Shown piece after piece: positions 8,939 through 17,077 of a stretch of DNA of 64,000 nt. The position numbers and the translations under genes are program-made. Source of the DNA: Microbacterium flavescens. Its GTDB lineage: Bacteria > Actinomycetota > Actinomycetes > Actinomycetales > Microbacteriaceae. The notes under the pieces were generated by a model. It saw only the letters and a list, made by a program, of their open reading frames with translations, ran no database searches and was not told where the DNA came from. The stretch spans positions 518,595 to 582,594 of the forward strand of contig NZ_JAFIWA010000002.1 of the NCBI RefSeq assembly GCF_018588945.1, read 5' to 3'. Numbering within the stretch: position 1 is the stretch's first letter; every line of letters begins with the position of its first letter.

Positions 8939-8953
8939 TCGCCTTTCGTCGTT

Positions 8954-8991
8954 GAAGTGCGCGAGCCCCAGGTTCGTCCCTGACGCACTTC
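8954..8991 (-). other. hairpin in the leader of sugar system 1
   Basis: GAAGTGCG (8954-8961) pairs with CGCACTTC (8984-8991); inside the loop a second short stem can form. It lies 15 bases before the start of the binding-protein gene, within the predicted 5' leader. It could tune translation or mRNA stability; role unknown. Confidence 0.4.
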
Positions 8992-9005
8992 GCGCTTGAA
9001 GCGAT

Positions 9006-9040
9006 CCTTTATGCGGAGGCTTCATGGCGTCAAGTCTTGA
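9006..9040 (-). promoter_or_regulatory. promoter with overlapping palindrome for sugar system 1
   Basis: On the minus strand TTGACG (9028-9033) and TAAAGG (9006-9011) are separated by 16 bases, a plausible -35/-10 pair. The perfect palindrome TCAAGTCTTGA (9030-9040) covers the -35, as an operator would. Further palindromes upstream are CTCGAAA-AC-TTTCGAG (9102-9117) and ATCGAAACGAT (9177-9187). The ROK repressor encoded at 12526-13713 is the obvious candidate to bind here; inference only. Confidence 0.4.
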
Positions 9041-9221
9041 ACGTAACGCTTTGACAACGCCGTGGGTTCGAGCCCAGCGGCAAGCGCTCGCCCATTCCCC
9101 CCTCGAAAACTTTCGAGCACAATGCGGGCAGAACGGCGCAGTCGGAGTCATTTCGCGCAATGCCGCGACCCGCGCCATCGAAACGATACGACGGCGACTT
9201 TGCCCTGTGAATCCAGCGCCG

Positions 9222-10466
9222 TCAGGCGCGACCGGTGGCCGCACGCGTTCGACGCGAGATCGCATCGACGATGACGGCGAGCACCAGCACGACGCCGGTG
9301 ATCATGAAGCGCACGGACGCGTCGAGGCTGAGCAGCGTGAGCCCCGACGAGATCGACTGGATGACGATGATGCCGAGGAGTGCCGCGAAGGCGGTGCCGC
9401 GACCGCCGAAGAGGCTGGTCCCGCCGATGACGGCGGCAGCGATCGCGTTGAGATTCGTGTCGCCGGCGCCGGAGCTCTGGTTCGCCGCGCCCAGTCGCGC
9501 GGCCGCGAGGATTCCACCGAGCGCCGCGAGCGCGGAGCACATCATGAACACCGACATGTAGATCCGGTCGACCCGGATGCCCGCACGTCGGGCCGCCTCG
9601 ACCGACCCGCCGACGGCGTAGACCGCCCGGCCCCAGCGCGTCCGCGTCAGGACCGCGTTCATCACGACGACGAGCACGATGAAGAACAGGAACATGACGC
9701 CCACGCCGCGCGCGAGATTCAGATACCACGCGGCCAGGACCAGCAGCGCGAGGAGCGCACCCGAGCGGATGCCGATCTCGAGGTAGCTCTGACTCACGAG
9801 GCTCGCCGCCGCCCGGCGCCGCGCCCGCCGTACGAGCACCCAGCCGTATGCGGCGACCGACAGCGCGACGACGACGTACGACGCCCATGCGGGGAGGAAC
9901 ATCTGCTGCGCGAACTGGACGATCCACGAGTCGAACGGGATGCCGATGCTCCCCGTGTCGCCCAGCACCCACAGCTGCAGTCCCAGGAAGCCGAGCAGTC
10001 CCGCGAGGGTGATCACGAAGCTCGGCAGGCCGAACCGGGTGTACAGGAAGCCGTACAGCAGGCCCACGAGGCATCCGATCCCCACTGCGGCGAGGATCGC
10101 GAACACAAGCGGCCACTGAAGCTGCACGAACCCGACCGCCAGCACGGCCGCCGCCAGCCCCGAGACCGACCCCACCGACAGATCGATCTCGCCCAGCAGC
10201 AGCACGAGGACGATTCCGAGGGCGATCGTGCCGATGGCGGCGCACTGCATCGCGAGCAGTTCCAGGTTGCCCGGCGAGAGGAATTTCGGGTTCAGAAGCT
10301 GGAACACGAGCCAGATCACGGCCACGCCGACGATGACCGGCGCCACTCCCAGGTCGCCGCCGCGGATGCGCGCCACGAGCCCGCCGACGGCGGAACGGAC
10401 ACCGCTCACGCTGAGGAGCCGCTCGTCGTCGCCCGGGACCGCCATTGTGCGGTCGTCCAGGCTCAT
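9222..10466 (-). CDS. sugar ABC transporter permease (XylH/RbsC class), system 2
   Basis: A 414-residue membrane protein with about ten hydrophobic segments, paralogous to the system 1 permease. The motif LLGEIDLSVGSVSG and the loop GGTSLFGGRGT are shared. The start MSLDDRTM at 10466 overlaps the end of the ATPase gene by four bases. It is the last gene of the ROK-led operon, and the system 1 promoter region begins right after it. Sugar specificity cannot be read from the sequence. Confidence 0.9.
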   Translation of the reverse strand: MSLDDRTMAVPGDDERLLSVSGVRSAVGGLVARIRGGDLGVAPVIVGVAVIWLVFQLLNPKFLSPGNLELLAMQCAAIGTIALGIVLVLLLGEIDLSVGSVSGLAAAVLAVGFVQLQWPLVFAILAAVGIGCLVGLLYGFLYTRFGLPSFVITLAGLLGFLGLQLWVLGDTGSIGIPFDSWIVQFAQQMFLPAWASYVVVALSVAAYGWVLVRRARRRAAASLVSQSYLEIGIRSGALLALLVLAAWYLNLARGVGVMFLFFIVLVVVMNAVLTRTRWGRAVYAVGGSVEAARRAGIRVDRIYMSVFMMCSALAALGGILAAARLGAANQSSGAGDTNLNAIAAAVIGGTSLFGGRGTAFAALLGIIVIQSISSGLTLLSLDASVRFMITGVVLVLAVIVDAISRRTRAATGRA

Positions 10467-11386
10467 CGCCGGCCTCCCGGTTCGGGCGTGCGTCCGGGGC
10501 GCTTGCGCGACGGCCGCATCCGGATGATCTCCGCATCGGGCGCATCGGGATCGTCCTCGCGGTCGACGACGGGCGGATCCGCGAGCGCGGGCGAGGCCTG
10601 CTCGGTGGCACGCCGGCTGACCGCGTTGTCTGCCGCGCCGGTGATCGCGGCGATCAGCGTCGCGCTGGTCACCTCGGCGACGTTGTAGATGCCGTTGTTT
10701 CGCCCGAGGCGCAGGACGACGACACGGTCGGCGACCGCCATGACGTCGGCCATGTTGTGGCTGATCAGGATCACGCCGTGCCCGCGCTCGCGCAGGCGCT
10801 CGATGAGATTCAGCACCTCGGCGGTCTGCGCGACGCCGAGCGCGGCGGTCGGCTCGTCGAGGATGACGACGCGGGGATCGCCGATGAGCGAACGCGCGAT
10901 GGCGACGGTCTGCCGCTGGCCGCCCGACAGGGAGGCGACCGGGATGCGCACGGACGGGATCTTGGCCGAGAGCTCGCGCAGCAGGGTCCAGGTGCGCTGC
11001 TCCATGTCGACCTCGTCGAGCGTCGCACCGTCGATCAGCTCGCGCCCCAGCCAGAGGTTCGCCACCACGTCGAGGTTGTCGCACAGCGCGAGATCCTGGA
11101 AGACCGTGGCGATGCCGAGCTCCTGCGCGTCGGCCGGGCTGTGGATGTCGACGAGCTCGCCGTCGAACTCGATCGTGCCGGCGTCGGGCGCGTGCACCCC
11201 GGCGAGGACCTTCACGAGCGTCGACTTGCCGGCGCCGTTGTCGCCGACGAGCGCGACCACCTCGCCCTCGTTGACCCAGAAGTCGACCTCGGTGAGCGCC
11301 TTGACCGCACCGAAGTGCTTGCCGATCCCGCGCATGGTGAGGACGCGCTCGCGCGGGCGTCCTGCCCGCGGCTGTGTCATCGACAT
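10463..11386 (-). CDS. sugar ABC transporter ATP-binding protein, system 2
   Basis: A 307-residue single-cassette ATPase. Walker A is GDNGAGKST, the signature LSGGQRQTVAIARSL and Walker B VVILDEPTAALGVAQT, nearly the same as in system 1. It carries a longer C-terminal tail (about 50 residues, acidic then basic, rich in Pro and Arg) that system 1 lacks; the role of this tail is unknown. The ATG at 11386 (MSMTQPR) is chosen because the family homology begins about 16 residues later; a GGAGG lies about ten bases upstream. Confidence 0.9.
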   Translation of the reverse strand: MSMTQPRAGRPRERVLTMRGIGKHFGAVKALTEVDFWVNEGEVVALVGDNGAGKSTLVKVLAGVHAPDAGTIEFDGELVDIHSPADAQELGIATVFQDLALCDNLDVVANLWLGRELIDGATLDEVDMEQRTWTLLRELSAKIPSVRIPVASLSGGQRQTVAIARSLIGDPRVVILDEPTAALGVAQTAEVLNLIERLRERGHGVILISHNMADVMAVADRVVVLRLGRNNGIYNVAEVTSATLIAAITGAADNAVSRRATEQASPALADPPVVDREDDPDAPDAEIIRMRPSRKRPGRTPEPGGRR

Positions 11387-11418
11387 CCCGTCATGCCCTC
11401 CTCGCCAAGGTGGAGACC

Positions 11419-12516
11419 CTACCGGATGCCGGCGGCTTCGCACGCATCGGCCAGCGCCGGGGTGCAGATGTCGTCGATCGTCCAGAAGCCGTCGGCGACG
11501 ACTGTGTCGAGCAGGTTGTCGAGGGTGACGGCCACGGGCTCGAGCAGCGTGGTCGGAACGCCGCCGATGTCCATCGGCGCCGTCACCTCCTCGCCGTGGA
11601 GGAGGGCCACCGCCACCTCGGCGGCGAGCTCGGCCTGCGGCTTGATCGCCTTATACACCGTCATGTGCTGATCGCCGGCCACGATGCGCTGAAGCGCCGC
11701 GAGCTCGGCATCCTGGCCGGTGACGATCGGGAACGGGTCGGCATTCGCCGCCTTGAGCGCAGCGACCGCGCCGCCCGCCGTCCCGTCGTTCGCCGCGTAG
11801 ATGCCCGCGATGTCGTCGTCGTACTGCGCGATCTGCCCGGCCACCCAGTCCTGGGCCTTGTCCGGGCTCCAGTCGGGGGTGTCGTACTCGGCGAGAACGC
11901 GCAGGCCGCTGTCGTCGATGACGCTGTGCGCACCGCGCCGGAACAACGCCGCGTTGCTGTCGGTCGGCGAGCCGTTCACCATCAGGATCGCGTCGCCCTC
12001 GCCGGCCTCGCGCACGGCGTCGACGAACGCGGTCGCCTGCAGGACGCCCACCTTCTCGTTGTCGAACGAGATGTAGTAGTCGAGCTTCCCGCCGGCGATC
12101 AGCCGGTCGTACGAGATCACGGGCACGCCGCGCACGTTGGCCGAGTTGACGATGCTCACGGCGGCGTTGGCGTCGACGGGATCGAGGACCAGCACGTCGG
12201 CTCCCGCCGTGAGGGCCGACTCCGCCTGCTGCTGCTGCTTCGCGGCATCCTGGTCGGCGTTGCCGTACAGCACCTCGTAGTCGCCGAGCTCGCTGATGCG
12301 CGCCTCGAAGAGCGGGCGGTCGAACGTCTCGTAGCGGGCGGTCTTCGATTCGGGGAGCAGCAGGGCGATGGTGCCGCCGCCCTCGTCCGTCGACTCCGGC
12401 GGAGATCCGGGCCCGGTCGCGCAGCCCGGCGCGAGCGCCACGACCGCCGCGATCGTCGTGATCCCCGCCAGGCGCCCGGCCGACTTCCTCAGAACCTCGC
12501 GTCCTGATCCGGTCAT
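11419..12516 (-). CDS. sugar ABC transporter substrate-binding lipoprotein, system 2
   Basis: A 365-residue XylF/RbsB-type binding protein, paralogous to the one of system 1 (shared motifs YYISFDNEKVG, NGSPTDSNAALF, VTGQDAELAA). The signal peptide ends at a cysteine in ALAPGC, an imperfect lipobox, so lipid anchoring is likely but not certain. The ATG at 12516 is used; a GTG six bases upstream is possible. It follows the ROK gene with about ten bases between, so the two are surely co-transcribed. That linkage suggests the repressor senses the sugar this protein binds. Confidence 0.9.
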   Translation of the reverse strand: MTGSGREVLRKSAGRLAGITTIAAVVALAPGCATGPGSPPESTDEGGGTIALLLPESKTARYETFDRPLFEARISELGDYEVLYGNADQDAAKQQQQAESALTAGADVLVLDPVDANAAVSIVNSANVRGVPVISYDRLIAGGKLDYYISFDNEKVGVLQATAFVDAVREAGEGDAILMVNGSPTDSNAALFRRGAHSVIDDSGLRVLAEYDTPDWSPDKAQDWVAGQIAQYDDDIAGIYAANDGTAGGAVAALKAANADPFPIVTGQDAELAALQRIVAGDQHMTVYKAIKPQAELAAEVAVALLHGEEVTAPMDIGGVPTTLLEPVAVTLDNLLDTVVADGFWTIDDICTPALADACEAAGIR

Positions 12517-12525
12517 CGCCACGAT

Positions 12526-13713
12526 CTACGCCGAATGGGGGAGGGCTTGGGCGTCCACCGTCACATGGTCGAGTGCGATGGCGATGGCTCCGCGGGTCTC
12601 GGCCCATTCGCCGAACGAGGCGCCGACGATCTCCGGCAGCCCCCCGGCGGACGGCAGAGCCGTGCGCTCGAGCGAGTGCCGCATGGGAGCCATCAGGATC
12701 TCGCCCGCCTGGGAGAGCTCGCCCCCCATGACGATGAGCTCGGGGTCGAAGAGGTTGCAGAGACTCGCGGCGGCGATGCCGATGTGGCGTCCGGCGTCGG
12801 CGATCACCCGCCTCGAGCTGCCGTCGCCGGCCTCGGCGGCCTGCAGCAGGTCGCCGAGACGCTGCATCCCTTCGGCGGCAGGGAACAGGGACAGCAGCGC
12901 CGGCCCGCCGGCGTAGGTCTCGAGGCAGCCGCGATTGCTGCAGCGGCAGATGGGTCCGTTCTCGTCGATCGTGACGTGCCCGATCTGGCCGGCCTTGCCG
13001 TTGACGCCCCGGAAGAGATCGCCGCCCACGATGAGCCCGGCGCTGATGGTGTGGCCGACGCGGATGAACACCGACGACGAGGCCTCGCGGCCGCTGCCCT
13101 CGCGCGCCTCGGCGAGCCCGCCGAGATTCGCCTCGCTGTCGACGTAGACCGGGCGGCCGATGCGTTCGGACAGGCTCGCCGCCACGTCGACGCCCTCCCA
13201 GCCGCGCAGGAGTCCGGGCGTCGAGACCATGCCCGTGCGGGGGTCGATCGGCGCGGGAAGCGCCAGCCCCACGGCGAGCAGGTCGGACAGCGAGCCGCCG
13301 AGCGACTCCATCATGTCGCCGAGGAGCAGGCCGAGCCGATCGAGTTCGGCGTCGTGACGGTGGTCGAGCGCGAGCGGAAGAGAGGACTGCGTCACGATCG
13401 CGCGCGCCGTGTCGGCGATGGCGATGTGCAGCTGGCGCGAGCTGAAGTGCACGCCGGCGACCAGTCCGAGCTGGCGCGCGAGCGACACCAGGGTCGCCCG
13501 GCGGCCGCTGCGCGACGTGAAAGACGTGTGCAGCAGGCCGGAGGCGGTGAGCTCCTTGACGATGTTCGACACCGTCGCGGGGGACAGGCCCGTCGACCCG
13601 GCGAGCTCGACCTGGGTGAGGCGGCCGTGACGCTTCAGGGACTCGACCAGGCGCGCGCGATTGGCCTCGCGGAGCGAGGTCTGCGAGCCCGGAGGAGGGT
13701 TGCGGCGTGCCAC
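12526..13713 (-). CDS. ROK-family transcriptional repressor (XylR/NagC type)
   Basis: A 395-residue sugar-responsive repressor. A winged-helix DNA-binding domain occupies about residues 10-75 (helix-turn-helix around LTQVELAGSTGLSPATVSNI), followed by the ROK sugar-kinase-like domain with the zinc motif CRCSNRGCLETYAGG and the upstream histidine in GQIGHVTI. The cluster CxCxxxGCxE is complete. The frame opens at a GTG at 13722, but that codon lies inside the predicted -10 (TACAGT, 13721-13726). The GTG at 13713, seven bases after the box, is therefore preferred. First gene of the system 2 operon, so probably autoregulated and induced by the imported sugar. Confidence 0.9.
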   Translation of the reverse strand: MARRNPPPGSQTSLREANRARLVESLKRHGRLTQVELAGSTGLSPATVSNIVKELTASGLLHTSFTSRSGRRATLVSLARQLGLVAGVHFSSRQLHIAIADTARAIVTQSSLPLALDHRHDAELDRLGLLLGDMMESLGGSLSDLLAVGLALPAPIDPRTGMVSTPGLLRGWEGVDVAASLSERIGRPVYVDSEANLGGLAEAREGSGREASSSVFIRVGHTISAGLIVGGDLFRGVNGKAGQIGHVTIDENGPICRCSNRGCLETYAGGPALLSLFPAAEGMQRLGDLLQAAEAGDGSSRRVIADAGRHIGIAAASLCNLFDPELIVMGGELSQAGEILMAPMRHSLERTALPSAGGLPEIVGASFGEWAETRGAIAIALDHVTVDAQALPHSA

Positions 13714-13720
13714 GAACGAC

Positions 13721-13726
13721 ACTGTA
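13721..13726 (-). promoter_or_regulatory. -10 box (TACAGT) for the ROK/sugar operon
   Basis: TACAGT on the minus strand, seven bases before the GTG at 13713. The same hexamer and spacing stand before rsmA. Decides the start of the ROK gene. Confidence 0.6.
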
Positions 13727-13782
13727 CCCGACGCGTGATTTCCCAGATCAGAGGGTGGCTCGCGCGGGCGCGACCCGCTTTC

Positions 13783-14658
13783 CTACCCGCGCTCGGCGGC
13801 GAGACGGATGAGCACGATGTTGCCCGACTCGTCCACCTCGGCGACCGACGGGTGCGCGCGCACGAACTCCGTGAAGCTCTTGTGCCCGAGCGCCTTCTCG
13901 CTGAACGACGGATCCAGCCGCTTGACGAGGCTCTTCACCGCCGAGGCGTGCTGCCACTCGACGTCCTCCTTGTCGCTCTCGAGCCGCAGTGCGCGCTCGA
14001 GGAGCGCCTCGACGGGATCGGGGGCGGCGGGCTTGCGCGACCGCCGGCGGGAGGGCGTGGAGTCATCCTTCTCCGGCTTGGCCGGCTCGGGAGCCGCGAC
14101 GCCCGGCAGCGCGTCGTAGGAGTCGAACTGGTCGCACGCCGCGGCGAGGGACTTGGCCGTCGAGCCCGCGACGCCGACGCCGACGACGAACCGGCCCAGC
14201 CGCTTGCACCGCTGCGCGAGCGGCACGTAGTCGGAGTCGCCGGCGACGATCACGACGTGCGTGAGGTCGGGGAGGCGGAACATGTCTTCCACGGCGTCGA
14301 CGGCGAGCCGGATGTCGGCGCCGTTCTTCGCATACGCAGCAGCGGGGAACAGCTGCACGAGGTCGACCGCGCGGGCGACCAGCTGCGACCGGTAGACGGC
14401 GTTCACCGGCGACGACCAGTCGGCGTAGGCGCGAGTCAGCACGAGCGTGCCGAACGACGTCGCATAGTCGATGATCGCGCCGACATCGATGGTGGCGGCG
14501 ACCAGGCGCTCCGCGATCGCCGGGTCGGCGGCATCCGTCATGATCTTCTGTCGGTCGCGCGAGTAGGAGTTCTTGCCGTGGACGCGGTCGTACCAGCTCA
14601 TGACGATGTTGTCGAAGTCGAGATAGACGGCGACGCGGGCGTTCTGCAGGTCGGCCAT
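13783..14658 (-). CDS. NYN-domain protein with C-terminal LOTUS/OST-HTH-like domain
   Basis: A 291-residue protein. Residues 5-155 match the NYN (PIN-like) nuclease fold, with acidic residues in YLDFDNI, NGADIRLAVD and VAGDSDYVPL that would bind Mg2+. A charged linker (about 170-205) leads to a C-terminal module (about 210-290) resembling the OST-HTH/LOTUS RNA-binding domain. Such proteins are thought to cut or bind RNA; no substrate is known for this type. The ATG at 14658 has a GAGGAG six bases upstream. A GTG at 14664 would overlap the oxidoreductase stop as GTGA but has no usable ribosome-binding site. Co-transcribed with the oxidoreductase upstream. Confidence 0.8.
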   Translation of the reverse strand: MADLQNARVAVYLDFDNIVMSWYDRVHGKNSYSRDRQKIMTDAADPAIAERLVAATIDVGAIIDYATSFGTLVLTRAYADWSSPVNAVYRSQLVARAVDLVQLFPAAAYAKNGADIRLAVDAVEDMFRLPDLTHVVIVAGDSDYVPLAQRCKRLGRFVVGVGVAGSTAKSLAAACDQFDSYDALPGVAAPEPAKPEKDDSTPSRRRSRKPAAPDPVEALLERALRLESDKEDVEWQHASAVKSLVKRLDPSFSEKALGHKSFTEFVRAHPSVAEVDESGNIVLIRLAAERG

Positions 14659-14660
14659 GA

Positions 14661-15665
14661 TCACTCCTCACCGGGGTAGCGGACGCCGACGAGCTCGCGG
14701 ATCTCGTCGAGCGTCGCCATGATGGCCACAGTCTCGTCGATCGGCAGGACGTCGCTGTCGGTGAGCCCGGCCGCGATGAGACGCTCGGCGGCGAGCGCCT
14801 GGTACTGCATGCCGCGCCCCTCGAAGTCGGACACGTAATCCTCGAGGACCGTGCCGTCCGGTGCGATGACGCGGAACGACGTCGCGGTGTACCAGACGCG
14901 GTCGATGTCGAGGCGTGCCTCGGTGCCGATGATGGACGCGGTGTTCGGGCCGGCCGACCGCGAGCCGGAGATCGACGTGGACAGGGCTCCGGACACGTGG
15001 GACATGATCGTCGCCACCTCCGTGTCGGCGCCGGTCTCGCTCAGACGCGCCGAGGCGGTGAGGGTCAGGGGCTCGCCCAGGATGTCCCAAGCGAACGAGA
15101 CGGGGTAGATGCCGAGGTCGAGAAACGCGCCGCCGCCGAGCTCGAGCGCGTTCAGACGGTGGGACGGGTCGCTCGAGATCTTCTGCGTGTGGTCGGCCAT
15201 CACGATCCGGATCTCGCCCAGCGCGCCCGACGCGACGATCTCCCGGATGCGCGCCATGTGCGGCAGGTAGCGCGTCCACATCGCCTCCATGGCGAGCAGT
15301 CCGCGCTCGGCCGCGACGGCCTGGACTGCGGCCGCCTCGGCGGCGTTGAGCGTGAAGGGCTTCTCGACGAGCACGTGCTTGCCGTGCTCGAGTGCGAGGA
15401 TCGCCTGCTCGGCGTGGAACGGGTGCGGTGTCGCGATGTAGACGATGTCGACGTCGGGGTCGGAGACCAGGGCCTCGTACGAGCCGTGCACGCGGGCGAC
15501 ATCGAAGTCGGCGGCGAACGCGGCGGCGGTGTCGGTGCTGCGCGAGCCGACGGCGGCGAGGTCGAGCCCGGCGACGCGCAGGTCTGAGGCGAAGGCGCGG
15601 GCGATGCCGCCCGGTCCGAGGATGCCCCAGCGCAGGCGGGGCGAGGGGGAGGAAGGCGACGTCAT
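14661..15665 (-). CDS. Gfo/Idh/MocA family oxidoreductase
   Basis: A 334-residue NAD(P)-dependent dehydrogenase. The Rossmann motif GILGPGGIARAF is at residues 14-25 and the family hallmark EKPFTLN near residue 100. The C-terminal alpha/beta domain includes GGGAFLDLGIYPVSF. Substrates in this family are sugars, inositols or trans-dihydrodiols; this one cannot be told from sequence. The start at 15665 sits seven bases after a TACGCT box. It diverges from the M20 peptidase gene (83 bases between) and is followed at once by the NYN gene. Confidence 0.9.
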   Translation of the reverse strand: MTSPSSPSPRLRWGILGPGGIARAFASDLRVAGLDLAAVGSRSTDTAAAFAADFDVARVHGSYEALVSDPDVDIVYIATPHPFHAEQAILALEHGKHVLVEKPFTLNAAEAAAVQAVAAERGLLAMEAMWTRYLPHMARIREIVASGALGEIRIVMADHTQKISSDPSHRLNALELGGGAFLDLGIYPVSFAWDILGEPLTLTASARLSETGADTEVATIMSHVSGALSTSISGSRSAGPNTASIIGTEARLDIDRVWYTATSFRVIAPDGTVLEDYVSDFEGRGMQYQALAAERLIAAGLTDSDVLPIDETVAIMATLDEIRELVGVRYPGEE

Positions 15666-15672
15666 GTTCCCG

Positions 15673-15678
15673 AGCGTA
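15673..15678 (-). promoter_or_regulatory. -10 box (TACGCT) for the Gfo/Idh/MocA gene
   Basis: Minus-strand TACGCT, seven bases before the ATG at 15665; predicts a leaderless transcript. Confidence 0.55.
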
Positions 15679-15736
15679 CCGACCGTGCGGCGGGCCCGGG
15701 GCGCTCGCCCGCCGGGGCGCGGCGCGTCGGTCGGAT

Positions 15737-15742
15737 TAGGCT
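15737..15742 (+). promoter_or_regulatory. -10 box (TAGGCT) for the M20 peptidase gene
   Basis: TAGGCT, six bases before the GTG at 15749. The same hexamer precedes the aldo/keto reductase at 27833 and rsmI. Confidence 0.6.
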
Positions 15743-15748
15743 CGGGGC

Positions 15749-17077
15749 GTGGCATCCCCCGTCGACCGCTTCCGCGAGCTCCTGCGCATTCCGACCGTGT
15801 CGCACGCCGACGAGTCCGAGATCGACTGGGCGGCATTCGACGCCTTCCAGGCAGCCCTGGAGCGCCTCTATCCGGGGGTCCACACGGCGCTGGACCGCGA
15901 GGTCGTCGACGGGCACTCGCTGCTGTTCCACTGGCGGGGAGCGGATGCCGCGGCCCCGCTCGTGCTCATGGCGCATATCGACGTCGTGCCCGTCGTCGAG
16001 TCCGAGTGGGACACCACCCCGTTCGGCGCCGAGATCGTGGGAGAGGGGGCGGATGCCGCGATCCACGCGCGCGGCGCGATCGACGACAAGGGAGCCCTGG
16101 TCGCGGTGCTCGAGGCCGTCGAACAGCTCGTGGCCGAGGGGTTCGCTCCCGATCGCGACGTGTACCTCGCCTTCGGCCACAACGAGGAGACGGCCGGCGG
16201 AGGGGCACGCGCGATCGTCGAGGAGCTGCGCGCACGCGGCATCCGACCCGGTCTCGTGCTCGACGAGGGCGGCGCCGTCGTCGAGGGGGTGATCCCCGGC
16301 GTCACCGTGCCGACCGCGATGGTCGGGGTCGCGGAGCGCGGGGTCATGACGGTGCTGCTCACCGCGCGCGAGGGCGGCGGACACGCGTCGACCCCGCCCG
16401 CCGTGCCGGCCACGGCGCGCCTCGCCCGCGCGATCGACCGGCTCCACCGGCATCCGTTCCCGACCCGTCTCGCGCCGCCGGTGCGCGCGATGCTCTCGAC
16501 GCTCGCCCCGCACGCGCCGCAGCCGTTGCGGGCCCTCTTCCGCAGTCTCGCCGTCACCGGGCCGCTGGTGGCGTCCGTCTTCTCGCGGCTGGGTCCCGAG
16601 ATGAACGCGATCGTGCGCACGACCGCCGTCGCGACCGAGCTCAGCGGCGCACCCGGCGAGAACGTGCTCGCGACCACGGCCAAGGCGTCGATCAACATCC
16701 GCCTGCTCACGGGCGACACCGTCGACGGCGCCGCAGAGCGTGTCCGCCGGGTGATCGCCGACCCCGGGGTCGAGATCGAGGTGCGTCACGGCTCCGATCC
16801 ATCGCCGGTGTCGCCGTGGCAGGGCGAGGCGTGGCGGCGGCTCGCGACCGCGGTGTCGTCGTCGCTCGGCGAGGAGATCGTGACGACGCCCTATCTGCAG
16901 CTGGGCGCGAGCGACAGCCGGTGGTTCACGGCGATCTCCGGCAACGTGTACCGCTTCACGCCGTTCCACCTCACGCGCGTCGAACGCGACGCGCTGCACT
17001 CGCACGACGAGCGCATCCGCGTCGACGTGTGGCTGCGCGGGATCGGGTTCTACCGGGCGCTGCTCGCCGCCAGCTGA
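15749..17077 (+). CDS. M20-family metallopeptidase
   Basis: A 442-residue di-zinc peptidase or amidohydrolase of the M20 family, close to the carboxypeptidase S/PM20D1 branch. Metal-ligand motifs are in order: LMAHIDVVPV, GAIDDKGALVAVLEAVE, GHNEETAGGGAR (catalytic Glu and metal Glu) and a late histidine in RFTPFHLT. The dimerization domain occupies about residues 190-310. The natural substrate is unknown; relatives cleave dipeptides or N-acyl amino acids. The GTG start follows a TAGGCT box by six bases. Its last 28 bases overlap the 3' end of the convergent metY gene. Confidence 0.9.
   Translation: MASPVDRFRELLRIPTVSHADESEIDWAAFDAFQAALERLYPGVHTALDREVVDGHSLLFHWRGADAAAPLVLMAHIDVVPVVESEWDTTPFGAEIVGEGADAAIHARGAIDDKGALVAVLEAVEQLVAEGFAPDRDVYLAFGHNEETAGGGARAIVEELRARGIRPGLVLDEGGAVVEGVIPGVTVPTAMVGVAERGVMTVLLTAREGGGHASTPPAVPATARLARAIDRLHRHPFPTRLAPPVRAMLSTLAPHAPQPLRALFRSLAVTGPLVASVFSRLGPEMNAIVRTTAVATELSGAPGENVLATTAKASINIRLLTGDTVDGAAERVRRVIADPGVEIEVRHGSDPSPVSPWQGEAWRRLATAVSSSLGEEIVTTPYLQLGASDSRWFTAISGNVYRFTPFHLTRVERDALHSHDERIRVDVWLRGIGFYRALLAAS

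Noticed and set aside
13764..13778. Terminator hairpin after the NYN gene
   Set aside because: The stem is only five base pairs, too weak to call in GC-rich DNA.
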